Below are positions 28,423 through 41,000 of a DNA stretch of 64,000 nt, in pieces. Made by a program: the position numbers and the translations under genes. The DNA comes from an uncultured Paracoccaceae bacterium. GTDB taxonomy: Bacteria > Pseudomonadota > Alphaproteobacteria > Rhodobacterales > Rhodobacteraceae. Position 1 is the stretch's first letter. Each line of letters begins with the position of its first letter. Under the pieces are notes generated by a model. That model was not told the origin of the DNA and made no database searches. It saw only the letters and a list, made by a program, of their open reading frames with translations. The DNA lies in assembly GCA_947495795.1 (NCBI GenBank), contig CANMAI010000003.1, positions 346,697 to 410,696 of the forward strand, given 5' to 3'.

Positions 28423-30489
28423 TCAGTGCGTTTGCGTATGGCCGTAGAGATCTATGTGTTCGCGAACGCGCGACGTGAGATCGTTGAGGGAGAACGGTTT
28501 TGCGAGGAAGCTTGAGTTGGGAATTTCCTCATGCCCCTCCTTGAATGCATCCTCAGCGTAGCCCGATACGAAAATTGTGCTGACATCGGGCCGCATCTTG
28601 AGCGCCTTGCGCACCCAGCTTGGCCCATCGATACCCGGCATCACCACATCGGAGACGAAAAGATCGACATGCGTGTCCGGTTGTTCGACAAGGGCGAGGG
28701 CCGCCTCCCCGCAATCTGCCTCCAGAACCTCATAGCCGCGCATCCGTAGGGCGCGGGCTGCGAAGGACCGAACGGGAGCTTCATCCTCCACCAGAAGAAC
28801 AACTCCCCTGCCCGTGAGATCTGTGACGGAGGAGTTCGCTTCCGGAGGCGGAACGGCAATCTTGCTTTCGGCCACCGTGCTGCCCTCATAGACAGGCAGA
28901 TAGATTGTAAAGCACGTCCCCTGATCTACTGCGCTGTCGACGAAGATGAACCCACCTGATTGCTTGATAATGCCGTAGGCGGTGGACAGGCCGAGGCCCG
29001 TGCCTTCGCCCACACGTTTGGTGGTATAGAAGGGCTCAAAGATCTTGTTCACGAGATTGGCGGGAATGCCAGCGCCCGTATCCTGCACTTCGATGACGCT
29101 ATAGCGCCCGGCAGGAACGTTAGCACGATCGCGTTTCAGCTCTTCCTCCAGTGCCAGATTGCGCGTGCGGAGCGTGACGATGCCGCCATCTTCCATTGCG
29201 TCTCGTGCGTTTACCACGAGATTGACCACCACTTGTTCGAGCTGGCGTTCATCGACACGAACGGGCCAGATATCCTCCAGATTTTCGAGGTTGAGCTGAA
29301 CACGCTCTCCCAGCAGGCGGTTCAGGAGATGGGCCAGCTCGGCCATTGTATCGTAGAGATGGAGGACGTTGAGCCGCATCGTCTGCTTGCGGGAAAACGC
29401 AAGAAGCTGGCGCACGAGGGCAGCAGCGCGATTGGCATTCTGGCGGATCTGGATGAGATCGCCGTGATCGGGGTCGCCGTGATCGTGGCGCAGCAGAAGA
29501 AGGTCGCAATGACCGTGGATTGCTGTGAGAAGATTGTTGAAATCATGCGCGATGCCGCCCGCAAGCTGGCCCACGGCCTGCATCTTCTGGCTTTGTACAA
29601 ACTGCGCCTCAAGCGTTTTCAGCTCCGTCGCGTCGCTAATCACGGCCAGAACAATCGGCTGGCCGCCCTCCACCACACGGATCATGTTGACCTGAAGAAA
29701 GACTTCCGCGCCATCCCGCCGCCCACGCGCCACCTCCGAGCGGCCTTGCGCACGACCCGCGAATGTTTCTTCCAGCCGCTCTGGTATGGATCGGCCAAGG
29801 CCCTCGATGAGATCGGCAAAGCGCTTTCCTGTCTCGGCCTCCGCGCCAAGAAGGCTGCGGCCAGACGTGTTTATGTAAATGATCTGGCCCTGAAGGTCGA
29901 TGCGGGCAAGGCCCACAGGCAGCTTCTGCAGCAGATCCTCTGCATCGCGTCCGGCCTCCGCCATCTCATCGGACGTATCATCGCCCATAGTGGCACCATC
30001 GGCAGCCATCTCCGTTACTGTCCAGATCTGCGCACCTCCGCCGATCTGGCGCACGTAAATCTCTGCTGGCCTGTTCATCCATTGTACTTCACGGCTGGAA
30101 TAGCCTTCGGCCACCGCCTCTCGCCCTAGCGAGTAAACGAGCGCTTCGCTGTCTGGCAGCCCTTTTGCGAGAAAGCCGGAGAGAGGGCCTGTTGCCCGTT
30201 TCGCCGTGTGGTTGGACCGCAGAATGGAACCGCGTTTGTTGACGAGGAAGATGATCGAATCCGAACTGTCAAAAAACTGATTGAAAGCGCTGGAGCGCGT
30301 GTTGTTCTGCATGCGGGAGAGCGTGACATAAACAATCGCCGCGACGAGAACGCCACTGACAGGCCCAAGCGGCAGTGCGCCCAGCATGAGGCCCGCATAG
30401 CTCCATATACCAGCAACAGCGACGCCGGATACGACGCCCACCAAGATGGGGCCGCGATCCCGCATCTGATAGGATCCACGCTCACTCAC
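28423..30489 (-). CDS. cckA: Hybrid histidine kinase CckA
   Basis: 688 residues. Two N-terminal membrane helices (about 14-56), two PAS-like regions (about 70-160 and 185-290), the H box [14 protein letters not shown], ATPase boxes ([35 protein letters not shown]) and a C-terminal receiver with phospho-acceptor Asp in [11 protein letters not shown]. CckA feeds the ChpT-CtrA phosphorelay, which in Rhodobacterales controls motility, gene transfer agents and related traits. The start is a GTG behind GGAGGGG. Confidence 0.92.
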   Translation of the reverse strand: MSERGSYQMRDRGPILVGVVSGVAVAGIWSYAGLMLGALPLGPVSGVLVAAIVYVTLSRMQNNTRSSAFNQFFDSSDSIIFLVNKRGSILRSNHTAKRATGPLSGFLAKGLPDSEALVYSLGREAVAEGYSSREVQWMNRPAEIYVRQIGGGAQIWTVTEMAADGATMGDDTSDEMAEAGRDAEDLLQKLPVGLARIDLQGQIIYINTSGRSLLGAEAETGKRFADLIEGLGRSIPERLEETFAGRAQGRSEVARGRRDGAEVFLQVNMIRVVEGGQPIVLAVISDATELKTLEAQFVQSQKMQAVGQLAGGIAHDFNNLLTAIHGHCDLLLLRHDHGDPDHGDLIQIRQNANRAAALVRQLLAFSRKQTMRLNVLHLYDTMAELAHLLNRLLGERVQLNLENLEDIWPVRVDERQLEQVVVNLVVNARDAMEDGGIVTLRTRNLALEEELKRDRANVPAGRYSVIEVQDTGAGIPANLVNKIFEPFYTTKRVGEGTGLGLSTAYGIIKQSGGFIFVDSAVDQGTCFTIYLPVYEGSTVAESKIAVPPPEANSSVTDLTGRGVVLLVEDEAPVRSFAARALRMRGYEVLEADCGEAALALVEQPDTHVDLFVSDVVMPGIDGPSWVRKALKMRPDVSTIFVSGYAEDAFKEGHEEIPNSSFLAKPFSLNDLTSRVREHIDLYGHTQTH

Positions 30490-30574
30490 CTGTCTGCCCC
30501 TCCATGCAGCTGCATAATCAAGTTAGCTTCACCCTTTCGCAAAAGCGTTAACGTGGCATAAATCTCAAGCACGC

Positions 30575-31783
30575 TTACAACTTAGACGGGTATTGGGCGT
30601 TGTCCAGCAAGGCAAAATAGAAGCCGTCATGGGTGTCGCAAACCGGCAATGTTGTTTCAAGTCGAAGACTGAGCCCATTCTGTCTCTCAAGGAGCGTCTC
30701 GATAACCTGTTGATTCTCCTCCAGCAGAACAGAGCATGTAGCATAGAGCAGCCGGCCACCGGGGCGAAGAAAACGGAGTGCCTCCTGAAGAACGGCGCTC
30801 TGGAGGCCAGCCAGTTCCACCAGTTTCTCGGGGCTGAGAGCCCACTTCCCCTCCGGATGCCTGCGCCATGCGCCCGAGCCGGAGCAGGGAGCGTCGACGA
30901 AGACGAGATCGAACTGGCCTTTTTGGTGCGCGAGGGACGCTGTATCGAGGCAGGTGATGGAGACCCCGGCCCGCGCCGCCCTTTGGGGAATATCCCGCAT
31001 CCGGGCTGGATTTGCATCGTGGGCGATGAGATGGCCCCGGCCCTGCATGGCAGCGCCGAGAGCGAGGGCTTTGCCGCCGCCGCCAGCGCAGAAATCCAGC
31101 ACATGTTCGCCCGGCCTGGCTTCCGCGGCAGCGGCGGCGATCTGGCTTGCGGTGTCCTGCAACTCCACGAGGCCGTCTTTGTAGGCCTGGCTGTTTGCGA
31201 TGCGGCGTGGATTGGAGAGAACGTTGAGCGCAGTTTCTGCGGCTGCCAAGGGTTCTGTTTCGATCTCCTCCGCGGCAAGGGTTGCCTGCGCCTCCGTTCT
31301 GGTCGCCTTGAGAGTGTTGACCCGGAGATGAATGGGCGCACGCTGGCGGAGATGTTTCAGCGTGGTTTCCGCCTCGGTGCCGAGAGCTGCCTCAAAGAGC
31401 GGGAGAAGCGCATCGGGGATATCAAGGCGGATTGGCCCGGGCGCAGTTGCCAGGGGCCGGAGTGCTGCTGCCTCTTCCGCGGAAAGCGGGGGTTTGCCGT
31501 AGGTCGAGCCATCGAGGAGTGCGAGACCTCTTTCCTCTGGCAGATCGGCGAGCATGCCAGACAACAAGGCTCGACCGCTTTCCAGCGGCTGGCCGGATCG
31601 CCAGAGGAGCGAGCGGCGGCGGCGAAGAACATCGAAGACGATATCGCGGATGGCGGCCCTGTCTCGCGAGCCCGCGTACCGGCTCGCGCGGGCCCAGCGG
31701 GTGAGGCTTCGCTCCGCCGGGGCGCCTGCGATAATCTCATCGAGAAGATCGATGGCTGTGGCGATACGGGCGGCAGGCGTCAC
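30575..31783 (-). CDS. RsmB/NOP-family RNA (cytosine-5) methyltransferase
   Basis: 402 residues. An N-terminal NusB-like helical domain (about 1-130) precedes the SAM domain with VLDFCAGGGGKALAL, VDAPCSGSGAWRRHPEGKW and the catalytic Cys in LYATCSVL. RsmB methylates C967 of 16S rRNA in E. coli; the exact target here is inferred. It overlaps the MAPEG gene by four bases (ATGA). Confidence 0.88.
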   Translation of the reverse strand: MTPAARIATAIDLLDEIIAGAPAERSLTRWARASRYAGSRDRAAIRDIVFDVLRRRRSLLWRSGQPLESGRALLSGMLADLPEERGLALLDGSTYGKPPLSAEEAAALRPLATAPGPIRLDIPDALLPLFEAALGTEAETTLKHLRQRAPIHLRVNTLKATRTEAQATLAAEEIETEPLAAAETALNVLSNPRRIANSQAYKDGLVELQDTASQIAAAAAEARPGEHVLDFCAGGGGKALALGAAMQGRGHLIAHDANPARMRDIPQRAARAGVSITCLDTASLAHQKGQFDLVFVDAPCSGSGAWRRHPEGKWALSPEKLVELAGLQSAVLQEALRFLRPGGRLLYATCSVLLEENQQVIETLLERQNGLSLRLETTLPVCDTHDGFYFALLDNAQYPSKL

Positions 31784-32196
31784 AGAACGAGCCCCAGCGC
31801 GAGGGAGAGCCAGAGGAGAGCGAGGGCGATAAGGCCGAAGCCGTAGACCTTGAAGCGGGTTTGAAGGTGGTTGGAGGTGACGTGGATATGGCGGTGCCAG
31901 ATGCGAGTGACAATGTAGAAGACGGCACCCGCTGCCACGCCCCAGTTTGCACCATCAAGTGCCGCTGCAAGCGCGACACCTGCATAAAGCAGGATCGGGG
32001 TTTCAAACTGGTTGTGTGCGTTGGCCTGCATTTGCTGCGCATGCCGGGGATAGGCTGCGGCTGAAAGCTCTATCTCGCTAAGGGGGATATTGTTCTCCCG
32101 GATCGCGGAAAGCCGCGCGCGGCCCATCTGAATGATGGCCCAAAACGTGAGCGCCACCTGTGCGAAGACGGCGATAAGGGATAGTGTGAGGGGCAT
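31780..32196 (-). CDS. MAPEG family membrane protein
   Basis: 138 residues with four membrane helices, starting MPLTLSLIAVFAQV behind GGAGG. The MAPEG pattern is seen in QMQANAHNQFETPILLYAG and in RIWHRHIHVTSNHLQTRF. Eukaryotic members act in glutathione and eicosanoid metabolism; the bacterial role is unknown. Coupled through ATGA to the downstream RNA methyltransferase gene, and 47 further codons are open upstream without support. Confidence 0.85.
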   Translation of the reverse strand: MPLTLSLIAVFAQVALTFWAIIQMGRARLSAIRENNIPLSEIELSAAAYPRHAQQMQANAHNQFETPILLYAGVALAAALDGANWGVAAGAVFYIVTRIWHRHIHVTSNHLQTRFKVYGFGLIALALLWLSLALGLVL

Positions 32197-32384
32197 TTGA
32201 ACCGAGCCTCCGGATCTGCTTTCCGCGTTTCGAGCAGAGTGACGTGCCAGACGCAAGGCCGGAGTGGTGTTTCCTGTCGCCTTGGGCGCAGGTGCGCCAG
32301 AAAGAGACATTGATCCAAGGACCGAGCAGTGCATCATCGGGCAAGTATTGGCGTGGTGCCTTAGTGTTTTGGAGATCAGGATTT

Positions 32385-33326
32385 ATGCAGCCGCTTCATT
32401 CTACTGAAAGGGTGATTACCACACCGGAAACTTCGGCTGAGATGGGCCGCATTGCATGGGCGCCTGCAAAATCGCTCTGGTATCTGGCGCATATGGGGCT
32501 TGGCTGGGCGGGTTTGGTGCTCTTTCCGGCTTGGGATGCGGCGCTTGTGTTCACTCTTCTCACCGGCGTTACGATCTGTGCGGGGCACTCGGTGGGTATG
32601 CACCGGCTGCTGATCCACCGCAGTTTTGAAGCACCGCTTTGGCTGGAGCGCCTGCTGGTTTGGCTTGGCACTATTGTTGGCATGGCGGGGCCGTTCGGGA
32701 TGATCCTGGCGCATGACATGCGGGACTGGCATCAGCGACAAAAGTACTGCCCGCCGCATCCGGCGCATGGAGCCGGGTTCTTTCGGGACGCGTGGTGGCA
32801 GCTGCATTGCACGTTCCCGCTGGAGCGGCCTCCGATTTTCCGAATTGAGCCGGAAGTGGCGGAAGACCCGTTCTACAGATTTGTGGAGCGGACATGGATG
32901 CTGCAACAAGTGCCGCTGGCCGTTCTGCTTTTCTATCTGGGCGGCTGGGCCTGGGTTTTCTGGGGCATCTCGCTGCGTATCCACATCTCCCTGACGGGGC
33001 ATTGGCTGGTGGGGCATTTTGCGCATAAGCGAGGGCATCAGGGCTGGCGCATATCCGGGTTGCCTGTGCAGGGGTACAACCTGCCGGGGCTGGGACTGAT
33101 CACCTTCGGAGAGAACTGGCATGGCAACCATCATGCGTTCCCGCACTCGGCGCGGCTGGGCGTGGAGAGGCATCAATCTGATCCGGGATTTCTGTTCATT
33201 TTGGCACTGGAAAAGCTTGGGCTGGCACGCAATATCCGGCTACCGGGCTCTGAAGCAGCGCGTGAAGGGCTGACCCGCGTTGAAGAGCGTGTTGGCGCTA
33301 TGCCAGAGCGTCTGCCAGCCAACTGA
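32385..33326 (+). CDS. Acyl lipid/acyl-CoA desaturase family membrane protein
   Basis: 313 residues from ATG 32385. Histidine boxes that would bind a di-iron centre are GHSVGMHR (His68, His73), AHDMRDWHQ (His110, His116) and WHGNHHAFPHSAR near 265. The middle box departs from the usual HxxHH, so the substrate class may differ from stearoyl-CoA desaturases. Four hydrophobic segments fit an inner-membrane enzyme. Its 3' end overlaps a convergent small gene by 29 bases. Confidence 0.8.
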   Translation: MQPLHSTERVITTPETSAEMGRIAWAPAKSLWYLAHMGLGWAGLVLFPAWDAALVFTLLTGVTICAGHSVGMHRLLIHRSFEAPLWLERLLVWLGTIVGMAGPFGMILAHDMRDWHQRQKYCPPHPAHGAGFFRDAWWQLHCTFPLERPPIFRIEPEVAEDPFYRFVERTWMLQQVPLAVLLFYLGGWAWVFWGISLRIHISLTGHWLVGHFAHKRGHQGWRISGLPVQGYNLPGLGLITFGENWHGNHHAFPHSARLGVERHQSDPGFLFILALEKLGLARNIRLPGSEAAREGLTRVEERVGAMPERLPAN

Positions 33327-33534
33327 CCCGCGCTTTCGCTTCTCCAAGCGCTGCGGACTCATCACCAAAGGAGAGATGGCTGTGATGGCCGATGGCGAAC
33401 CAGCCGCGCGTCTCTTCGGGTTCCCTGCGGTATTCCTCAAAGCCGAAGGTGCCATCCGGGCGGCGGAAAATATCAACGCAGATGAGACCGCCATCGAGAT
33501 TGATGGAGCGCAGGATCGTGTTTGTGTGGGCCAC
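33298..33534 (-). CDS. Small conserved hypothetical protein downstream of guaB
   Basis: 78 residues if started at GTG 33534, just after the guaB stop. It has a compact beta-rich pattern (GGLICVDIFRRPDGTFGFEEY, GWFAIGHH). I remember similar small proteins in related genomes but know no function. The long upstream extension of this frame lies inside guaB and is not credible. Probably co-transcribed with guaB. Confidence 0.6.
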   Translation of the reverse strand: MAHTNTILRSINLDGGLICVDIFRRPDGTFGFEEYRREPEETRGWFAIGHHSHLSFGDESAALGEAKARVSWLADALA

Positions 33535-33539
33535 CTGCC

Positions 33540-35027
<1,488 letters not shown>

Positions 35028-35088
35028 CTATTTCACGGGGCGGGGGAAAAGGGAAGGTGCTGAATGCAGGGATCGGAGGCTATGGCCT

Positions 35089-35973
35089 TCATCCCGCTTT
35101 CTGCCCCCAGCTCTCTGGAAGGTCGGCGCCGAATTTTGTCTCTGCGAAGGCATAGACCGGCTCAAGAACCTTGCTGGCCAATAGACGGAAATCAGGATCC
35201 ATCACTTCCGGCTTGGATGTGAAGACTTTCTCATCCACCGCCGCCTCGATTTGGGGTAGGCCAATAAAATCCGTAAGGTCGCGGATGGTTTCCGCCTGAA
35301 AAAAGCTTTCGTAGAAACCGTAGTAAATCTTTTCGGCGGGAACAGCTTCTTCCAGGGCCTTTATCGTAAGATCATAGCGCGAGCGGGACCAGAATTCGTT
35401 GGCGAATTTGTGATCCGGCCTCTTGAGGACCCGTTCAACAACGTTCTGTGTATCGGTTTTGTTGACACGCGTATTGAAACGCACCTGAGACCATGCACGC
35501 TCCACCGGATCACGCATGAGGAAGATGAAGCGTACATCTTCGCCCGATGCCAGCAATTCGCTGTAGGTATCGGCCTCGAAGAGGCTGTATTCGGGAGACA
35601 TATCGGCAATCAGCTCCGTGCCATCAGCGGCGGTACTCGCGACGATATCGAGAAAAGGTCTTCCGTTTTCGAGATGATCCACAATCTCTCGGTCTACCTC
35701 GATCCGGGGGGGAAGCCATTTCTTGCCAGGATTGGCGCGAAGGCGTGCTTCTGCCTGTGCGATCCTGGTGCGCACGCGCATCATGGACCCTTCGGGCGAC
35801 GTATCCTTCTCCGGATCGTTGCGGGTGGGCCGGATATTGGTGAAGAACTGAAGCTCCTTTACGCGGTGAAAATGGACTTGGGGGTATTTATCGAGATGCT
35901 TGTAAAGCCATGTCGTTCCGGCTTTTTGAGCACCTATGCAAAAGAGAAGACGGGGCTGGACGGCTGTGGACAT
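35089..35973 (-). CDS. Sulfotransferase family protein
   Basis: 294 residues from ATG 35973. The PAPS-binding loop is IGAQKAGTTWLYKHL and the 3'-phosphate motif is FLMRDPVERAWSQVRF, both standard for cytosolic sulfotransferases. The acceptor is unknown. It lies just upstream of guaB on the same strand and downstream of the GT-C-like membrane protein, which may hint at sulfation of a surface polysaccharide. Confidence 0.82.
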   Translation of the reverse strand: MSTAVQPRLLFCIGAQKAGTTWLYKHLDKYPQVHFHRVKELQFFTNIRPTRNDPEKDTSPEGSMMRVRTRIAQAEARLRANPGKKWLPPRIEVDREIVDHLENGRPFLDIVASTAADGTELIADMSPEYSLFEADTYSELLASGEDVRFIFLMRDPVERAWSQVRFNTRVNKTDTQNVVERVLKRPDHKFANEFWSRSRYDLTIKALEEAVPAEKIYYGFYESFFQAETIRDLTDFIGLPQIEAAVDEKVFTSKPEVMDPDFRLLASKVLEPVYAFAETKFGADLPESWGQKAG

Positions 35974-36111
35974 GGTCTGACTTTCTCTATTGCAGGATCG
36001 GCAAGGGCCAAGCCGCCCTTGCATCATTGGTTGGGCGTAATCCAAGAAAGCCAGTGCCGCAAGTTTTTGAATGCCCTTAAGCAAGAGTGAGACCGGGGGG
36101 CCTGCTCAAGG

Positions 36112-37710
36112 TTACTCTGGCGGCAGGGTGTACGTGCGTTTGCGGAAGAAGGAGAGCCCATTCCAGCAGTCTTCCACATAGATCTCGTTGAACTCCGGAT
36201 CAGCGAAGAGACCGTCTAGGATATTCTCTGTGAAGCTGTGGGTGATCCACCCGCGATCATCGCAGGCGCGGCGTTCGGGCGAGACGATAACGGGCAGTGT
36301 TTCAAAGAATACGGAACGGGCGAAGCCGCCGTGGTTGGTATAGCGCCCGGCGTGATCCCGCTCTGCATGGGCCATCGCCACCCAGTTCAGACCAAGGAGA
36401 TCGTAAATCGGGCCCTCATAAGTCATCGCAATGCCGCCCGCGATATAGATACCGACGCTGGGCCTATCGGGGAGCGCGTTCAGACGCTCGCCCATGTCGC
36501 GGCCCATTTCGGCAATGCCGAACTCCACCGCGTAATCGCCCTTGGAGTGAGTGAAATCCAGCCACTGGTAGGTGATTGCCGCAAGGCCGATCACTAGAGT
36601 TGCGGCGGTTGCGGCCTTGCGCAGCCGGTTGGCGTTCAGCAGCATCAGAAGCGAGAGGGAGGCTGACGGGATGAGAACGGGGAGAAAAACCTGATAGAAG
36701 CGATGTGAGCCGAAATGATCACCGCCAAGGCCGACATAGACAAGTATGCCGCCGAGGATAAAGAGGCCGATGAAAAGGACGGCGGCCAGAAAGGTCCGAT
36801 TTTGCTTGCTCAGGGCCAGCAGACCGAGGGCCGCCAGAATGAACAGGAGAATATGGACGGGTTCGGTGAGGTAGCTTTTGAGATATTTCAGGCCGTCAAT
36901 GACCTGTGGCCCAAGTTTGGTGGAAACTTTGGCATAGTAGGTGTTTGGGTGCGGGTAGCCGAAATACCAGAGCCTGAGCGCGGCCAGTGCAGCAAAAGCC
37001 GCAAGGCTGACTGCCGCGCCATACAATCCGGCGTTCCATAGGTGGCGGGCGGGCGCAAGCCGTTGGAGAAGAAGGAGCAAAAGGCTGAGCCCGAGCCCCA
37101 CGGCCACACCTTCAGGCCTGCACCATGTGACAAGTACCGCGAGGATCACAAAGAGAGAGACGGCTCCCCTGCCCTGCTCGTCATCCGCGAGAAGGCGGAG
37201 GCCCGACCCGACAAAGGCAGCGACGAGCAGCATCCAGAGGCCGGCATCCATAAGGCTCCATGCTGTCCAACCCGTGAAGGTTGGTACAAGAAGGTAGAGC
37301 CCGGCGACAATTGGCGGAGCGAGCGCAGCATCAAGAGCCGCGAGCTGAGCAAGCCAGCGTGCGATGTTGATGCTGACAAGGATCGTGAGGATCATGATCA
37401 CGATACCGGTTGCGCCAAGAAAGGGCTCGGGCCGCTCAAAAAGGAGGAAGGCACCGGTGTTGAAAAGCGTCCAGAGAGCGGATGTGGACCCTTCTACACG
37501 CTCACCGCCCGCGTAGTAGACGTAGCCAAGCCCCCGGGCAATGTTCTCTGCATAGCTTTGGGTGATATTGGCATCATCGAAACCTACCTTGGGATTCAGC
37601 ACCAGATAGGTGAAAACCGCCATAAGCCCCGCCGTGATGGTGGAGGTCAGAACATCCAGTTTCCACGTGCTTTCCGCCCCGCGCGGCGCGACTTCCGCTC
37701 TCAAACTCAT
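36112..37710 (-). CDS. Multi-pass membrane protein, GT-C glycosyltransferase-like
   Basis: 532 residues from ATG 37710; a GTG at 37764 would add 18. About eleven membrane helices are followed by a soluble C-terminal domain of about 120 residues. The first extracytoplasmic loop has the motif VGFDDANITQSYAENIARG, a pattern typical of GT-C enzymes whose acidic residues bind lipid-linked sugar. Function and substrate are not proven. The neighbouring sulfotransferase may act on the same envelope polymer. Confidence 0.6.
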   Translation of the reverse strand: MSLRAEVAPRGAESTWKLDVLTSTITAGLMAVFTYLVLNPKVGFDDANITQSYAENIARGLGYVYYAGGERVEGSTSALWTLFNTGAFLLFERPEPFLGATGIVIMILTILVSINIARWLAQLAALDAALAPPIVAGLYLLVPTFTGWTAWSLMDAGLWMLLVAAFVGSGLRLLADDEQGRGAVSLFVILAVLVTWCRPEGVAVGLGLSLLLLLLQRLAPARHLWNAGLYGAAVSLAAFAALAALRLWYFGYPHPNTYYAKVSTKLGPQVIDGLKYLKSYLTEPVHILLFILAALGLLALSKQNRTFLAAVLFIGLFILGGILVYVGLGGDHFGSHRFYQVFLPVLIPSASLSLLMLLNANRLRKAATAATLVIGLAAITYQWLDFTHSKGDYAVEFGIAEMGRDMGERLNALPDRPSVGIYIAGGIAMTYEGPIYDLLGLNWVAMAHAERDHAGRYTNHGGFARSVFFETLPVIVSPERRACDDRGWITHSFTENILDGLFADPEFNEIYVEDCWNGLSFFRKRTYTLPPE

Positions 37711-38064
37711 ACTCACAACGCGACCCCACTCCTCCAGCAAACGGCTGAAAACGTCCCTTAGCACCTAAAGCTCTGTAGCATGAAAAGCGTGTAACAAACG
37801 AAACCTATCCGCCATTCTGTGGCGAAAGTTACAGTTCGGGTTCTTGAAGATCATCAACAGGTATTCATGCGAGCAATCGGGCAGACGTATTTGCGTGATT
37901 AGGGAAGCCGACACTTCAATGCCAAGATTTCAATCTACGCTTCATAGGAAGCGATTCCCGCCTTCGTGAGCCGGGAATACTGCGAAGCAAGAAAACCTTC
38001 CGTCATACGGAGGCATAGAAATGCGACTTTGGTCGTGGGATAATTCAAGGGAAAACGCACTTGT
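37711..38064. other. Divergent intergenic region upstream of the cyclase/ATPase gene
   Basis: About 350 bases without a convincing gene, AT-richer than its flanks. The inverted repeat ATTCCCG...CGGGAAT near 37951-37977 is the only structure I noticed. It should carry promoters for both flanking genes. Confidence 0.4.
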
Positions 38065-41000
38065 TTGAGTGTTTACCTAGCGTTAGTATCGCACATTGTC
38101 GGACAATTCGGCGTCGACTTCCTGCATGGAGTGATAGAGCTGCCAGCACGTAAATCGCCTGTCCGGACATCTTTTTGCCCCAGCTGCAATTCACCCGTTT
38201 CGCAGGCAGACAAGTTCTGCTCGGAATGCGGGTATCTGCTGCGTGAGGTTACAAAGCCGGCTGCCGATGCCTCTGAGGGCTCGCCAGAGCCTCTGAGGCG
38301 CACGCCGCTTGCAATCAAGGGGCTGATCGGCGGCGAACGCAAACAGGTGACGATCCTTTTCGCAGATATCATCGGCTCTCTGGAATTGATCGCGAGCCGT
38401 GACCCGGAAGAAGCGCAGAGCATTCTGGACCCTGCCATCGACATCATGATGGAGGCCGTGAACCACTACGGCGGCACGGTGGTGCGCGTGCTTGGAGACG
38501 GGATCATGTCTCTCTTTGGTGCGCCAACCTCGCATGAAGATCATGCGGTTTGTGCCTGTTACGCGGCACTGCGAATACAGGATGCCATCGAGCGGTATAC
38601 CCAGGATGTGCAGAGTTCGCACGATACGCCTCTTCTGGTGCGGGTGGGCCTGAATTCCGGCGAGACGGTTGTGGGCAAGATCGGCAACAAGCTGCATACG
38701 GAATACAATGCCATCGGCCAGGCGGCGCATCTGGCCGCAAGGATGGAACAACTCGCGCGGCCCGGATCTATCCTGACAACGGAAGAGACAATTCGGTTGA
38801 CCGAAGGCTACATCATGTCCGTCCCGATGGGACCGATGAAGGTTAAAGGCATGGCTGAGCCCGTGGAGGCGCATGAGGTGATCGGGCGTGCGCCGCTGCA
38901 AACCAAGATACAGGTGGCAGCGCGGCGCGGTTTCACGCATTTCGTGGGGCGGAAAGAGGCCTTTTCGGCCTTTGAGACCGCGCACAGCCTTGCCCTTGCG
39001 AGCAAAGGCCAGGCTCTGGCGATCACCGGGGAACCGGGCATCGGGAAATCGCGTATTATCCATGAGTTCCTGCATGGCGAGGCCGCGGGTGTGTGCCGCG
39101 TTATCCAGTGCCACGCCTCCTCTTACGGCAGAGCCACGCCCTATTTTCCGATCATTGAGCTTCTGAAAGATACCTTCGACATCTCTGTGACGGATACACT
39201 GCAATCGATACGCGAAAAGGTTGTTGATGGTCTTGAGCGGCTCGATTTGATCGCAGATGAAGTTGCACCGCCTCTGCTTGACCTCTTTGGTGCCCTCGAG
39301 ACGGATCACGCTTTTCGCTCGGTTGATCCTTCCCAGCACCGCCAGCTGACCTATCAGGCTATTACCACGATATTGCTGGCGGAGAGCGAGGCCCGCCCGC
39401 TTGTGGCCGTCTTTGAAGATTTGCATTGGGCGGATTCCCTGTCCGTAGGGTTCATCAAGCAACTTGTGTCAAAAGCGGCCGATGCACGGCTTCTGGTGTT
39501 GACAAGCTACCGGCCGGAATTTGAATGCGAATGGACCGAGGCAGAGAATGCAAGGGAGGTGGAGCTTAATCCTCTTCCCTCCTCCTCGTTCGTGGAACTG
39601 CTGGCCACGTTGCTGGGTTCGGACCCGACCCTTGATCCGGTGAAAAAGCTGTTGTTGAAGCGTGCTGGGGGCAACCCGTTCTTTGCGGAAGAAATGGTGC
39701 GGGCGCTGGTGGATACTGGTGCGCTGGCAGGCTTTCGCGGATATCACCGGCTGATCGGGCCGGTGAGCGAGCAGGATGTACCACCGACCGTACAGGCCTT
39801 GCTTGCAGCTCGAATTGACGCTCTTTCGCCTGCGCATAAACAACTGCTGCAGGAGGCAGCGGTGATTGGAAAGCAGGTTTCCATTGCCGTTCTGGAGCGG
39901 ATCGGCGGAGTTCAGGGAGAGGCGCTGGAAAACCTGATGAATGATCTTCAGGATGGCGGTTTTCTATATCTGCATGAGAGTTCAGGAGCACCGGAATACG
40001 TGTTCCGCCATTCACTGACACAGGATGTTGCCTATTCGGGGCTCTTGCATGAAAGTAGGCGCGCGATTCACGGGCGTGTGGTGGGTGCGATTGAGGCATT
40101 GTTTCCGGAGCGGATCGCCGAACAGGCGGAGCGATTGGGCGAGCATGCCTTCCGTGGCCAGCTTTGGGAGAAGGCGGTTCAGTATCTCCAGCAATCGGGC
40201 TCCAAGGCTTCCGAACGTCAGGCGTTCAGCGAAGCGGTTTTGCTCTTTGAGCAGGCTCTGACGGCGCTGACCCATCTTCCAGAGAACACGAACAAGATCG
40301 AACGGGCGATTGATCTGCGGTTTGACATAAGAAACGCACTTCAGCCTCTGGGCGAGCGGCAACGGATTTACACCTATCTCAGCGAAGCCAAGGCAATGGC
40401 GGAAAGCATCGGGGATGAGCGGCGCAGTGGTTGGGTAAAATCCTATCTGACGGATCATTTCTGGATTCTTGGCAAGTACCGCGACGCGGTTGAAACGGGC
40501 GAAGGGGCAATTGAGATTGCAGAGCATGTCTCTGATCTGCGACTTCAGGTTGTCAGCAACCTGCCCCTCGGCCTGGCGCATCACACACTGGGGGATTACC
40601 CGCGTGCGCTGGAGCATTTCGGCTGGAACCGCGAGAGCCTCGGCGATGAGTGGCTTTATGAGCGGTTCGGTATGTTCGTGCTTCCATCCGCGTTCTCGCG
40701 CAGCTTCATGGCGTGGAGCCTTGCTGAACTCGGAGAGTTCGAGGAAGGCTTGCGCATCGGAAACGAGGCCTTGGCAATCGCGGATGAAGCCGAACATCCA
40801 TTCAGCCGAGGCTACGCCTATCTGGGGCTTGGGGTTCTGCATCTGCGGCAGGGTCGTTTCCTTGAGGCGATTGATTGCTTTGGCAATGCCATCGGAGATC
40901 ATGCCTTCGCCGACAGCCCTGTCGGCTTTTCCTACGTGGCGGTACATCTTGGCTTTGCGCGCGCGGTGGCGGGATGGCCGCGTGATGGGATAGCCCTTCT

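Noticed and set aside
28960..30129. 389-codon plus-strand frame opposite cckA
   Set aside because: Antisense shadow of a conserved kinase gene.
37951..37977. Inverted repeat ATTCCCG...CGGGAAT before the cyclase gene
   Set aside because: Only seven paired bases with a long loop and no T run; too weak to call an operator or terminator.
38191..39462. 423-codon minus-strand frame opposite the cyclase domain
   Set aside because: The plus strand encodes clear cyclase and ATPase motifs; the antisense protein shows none.
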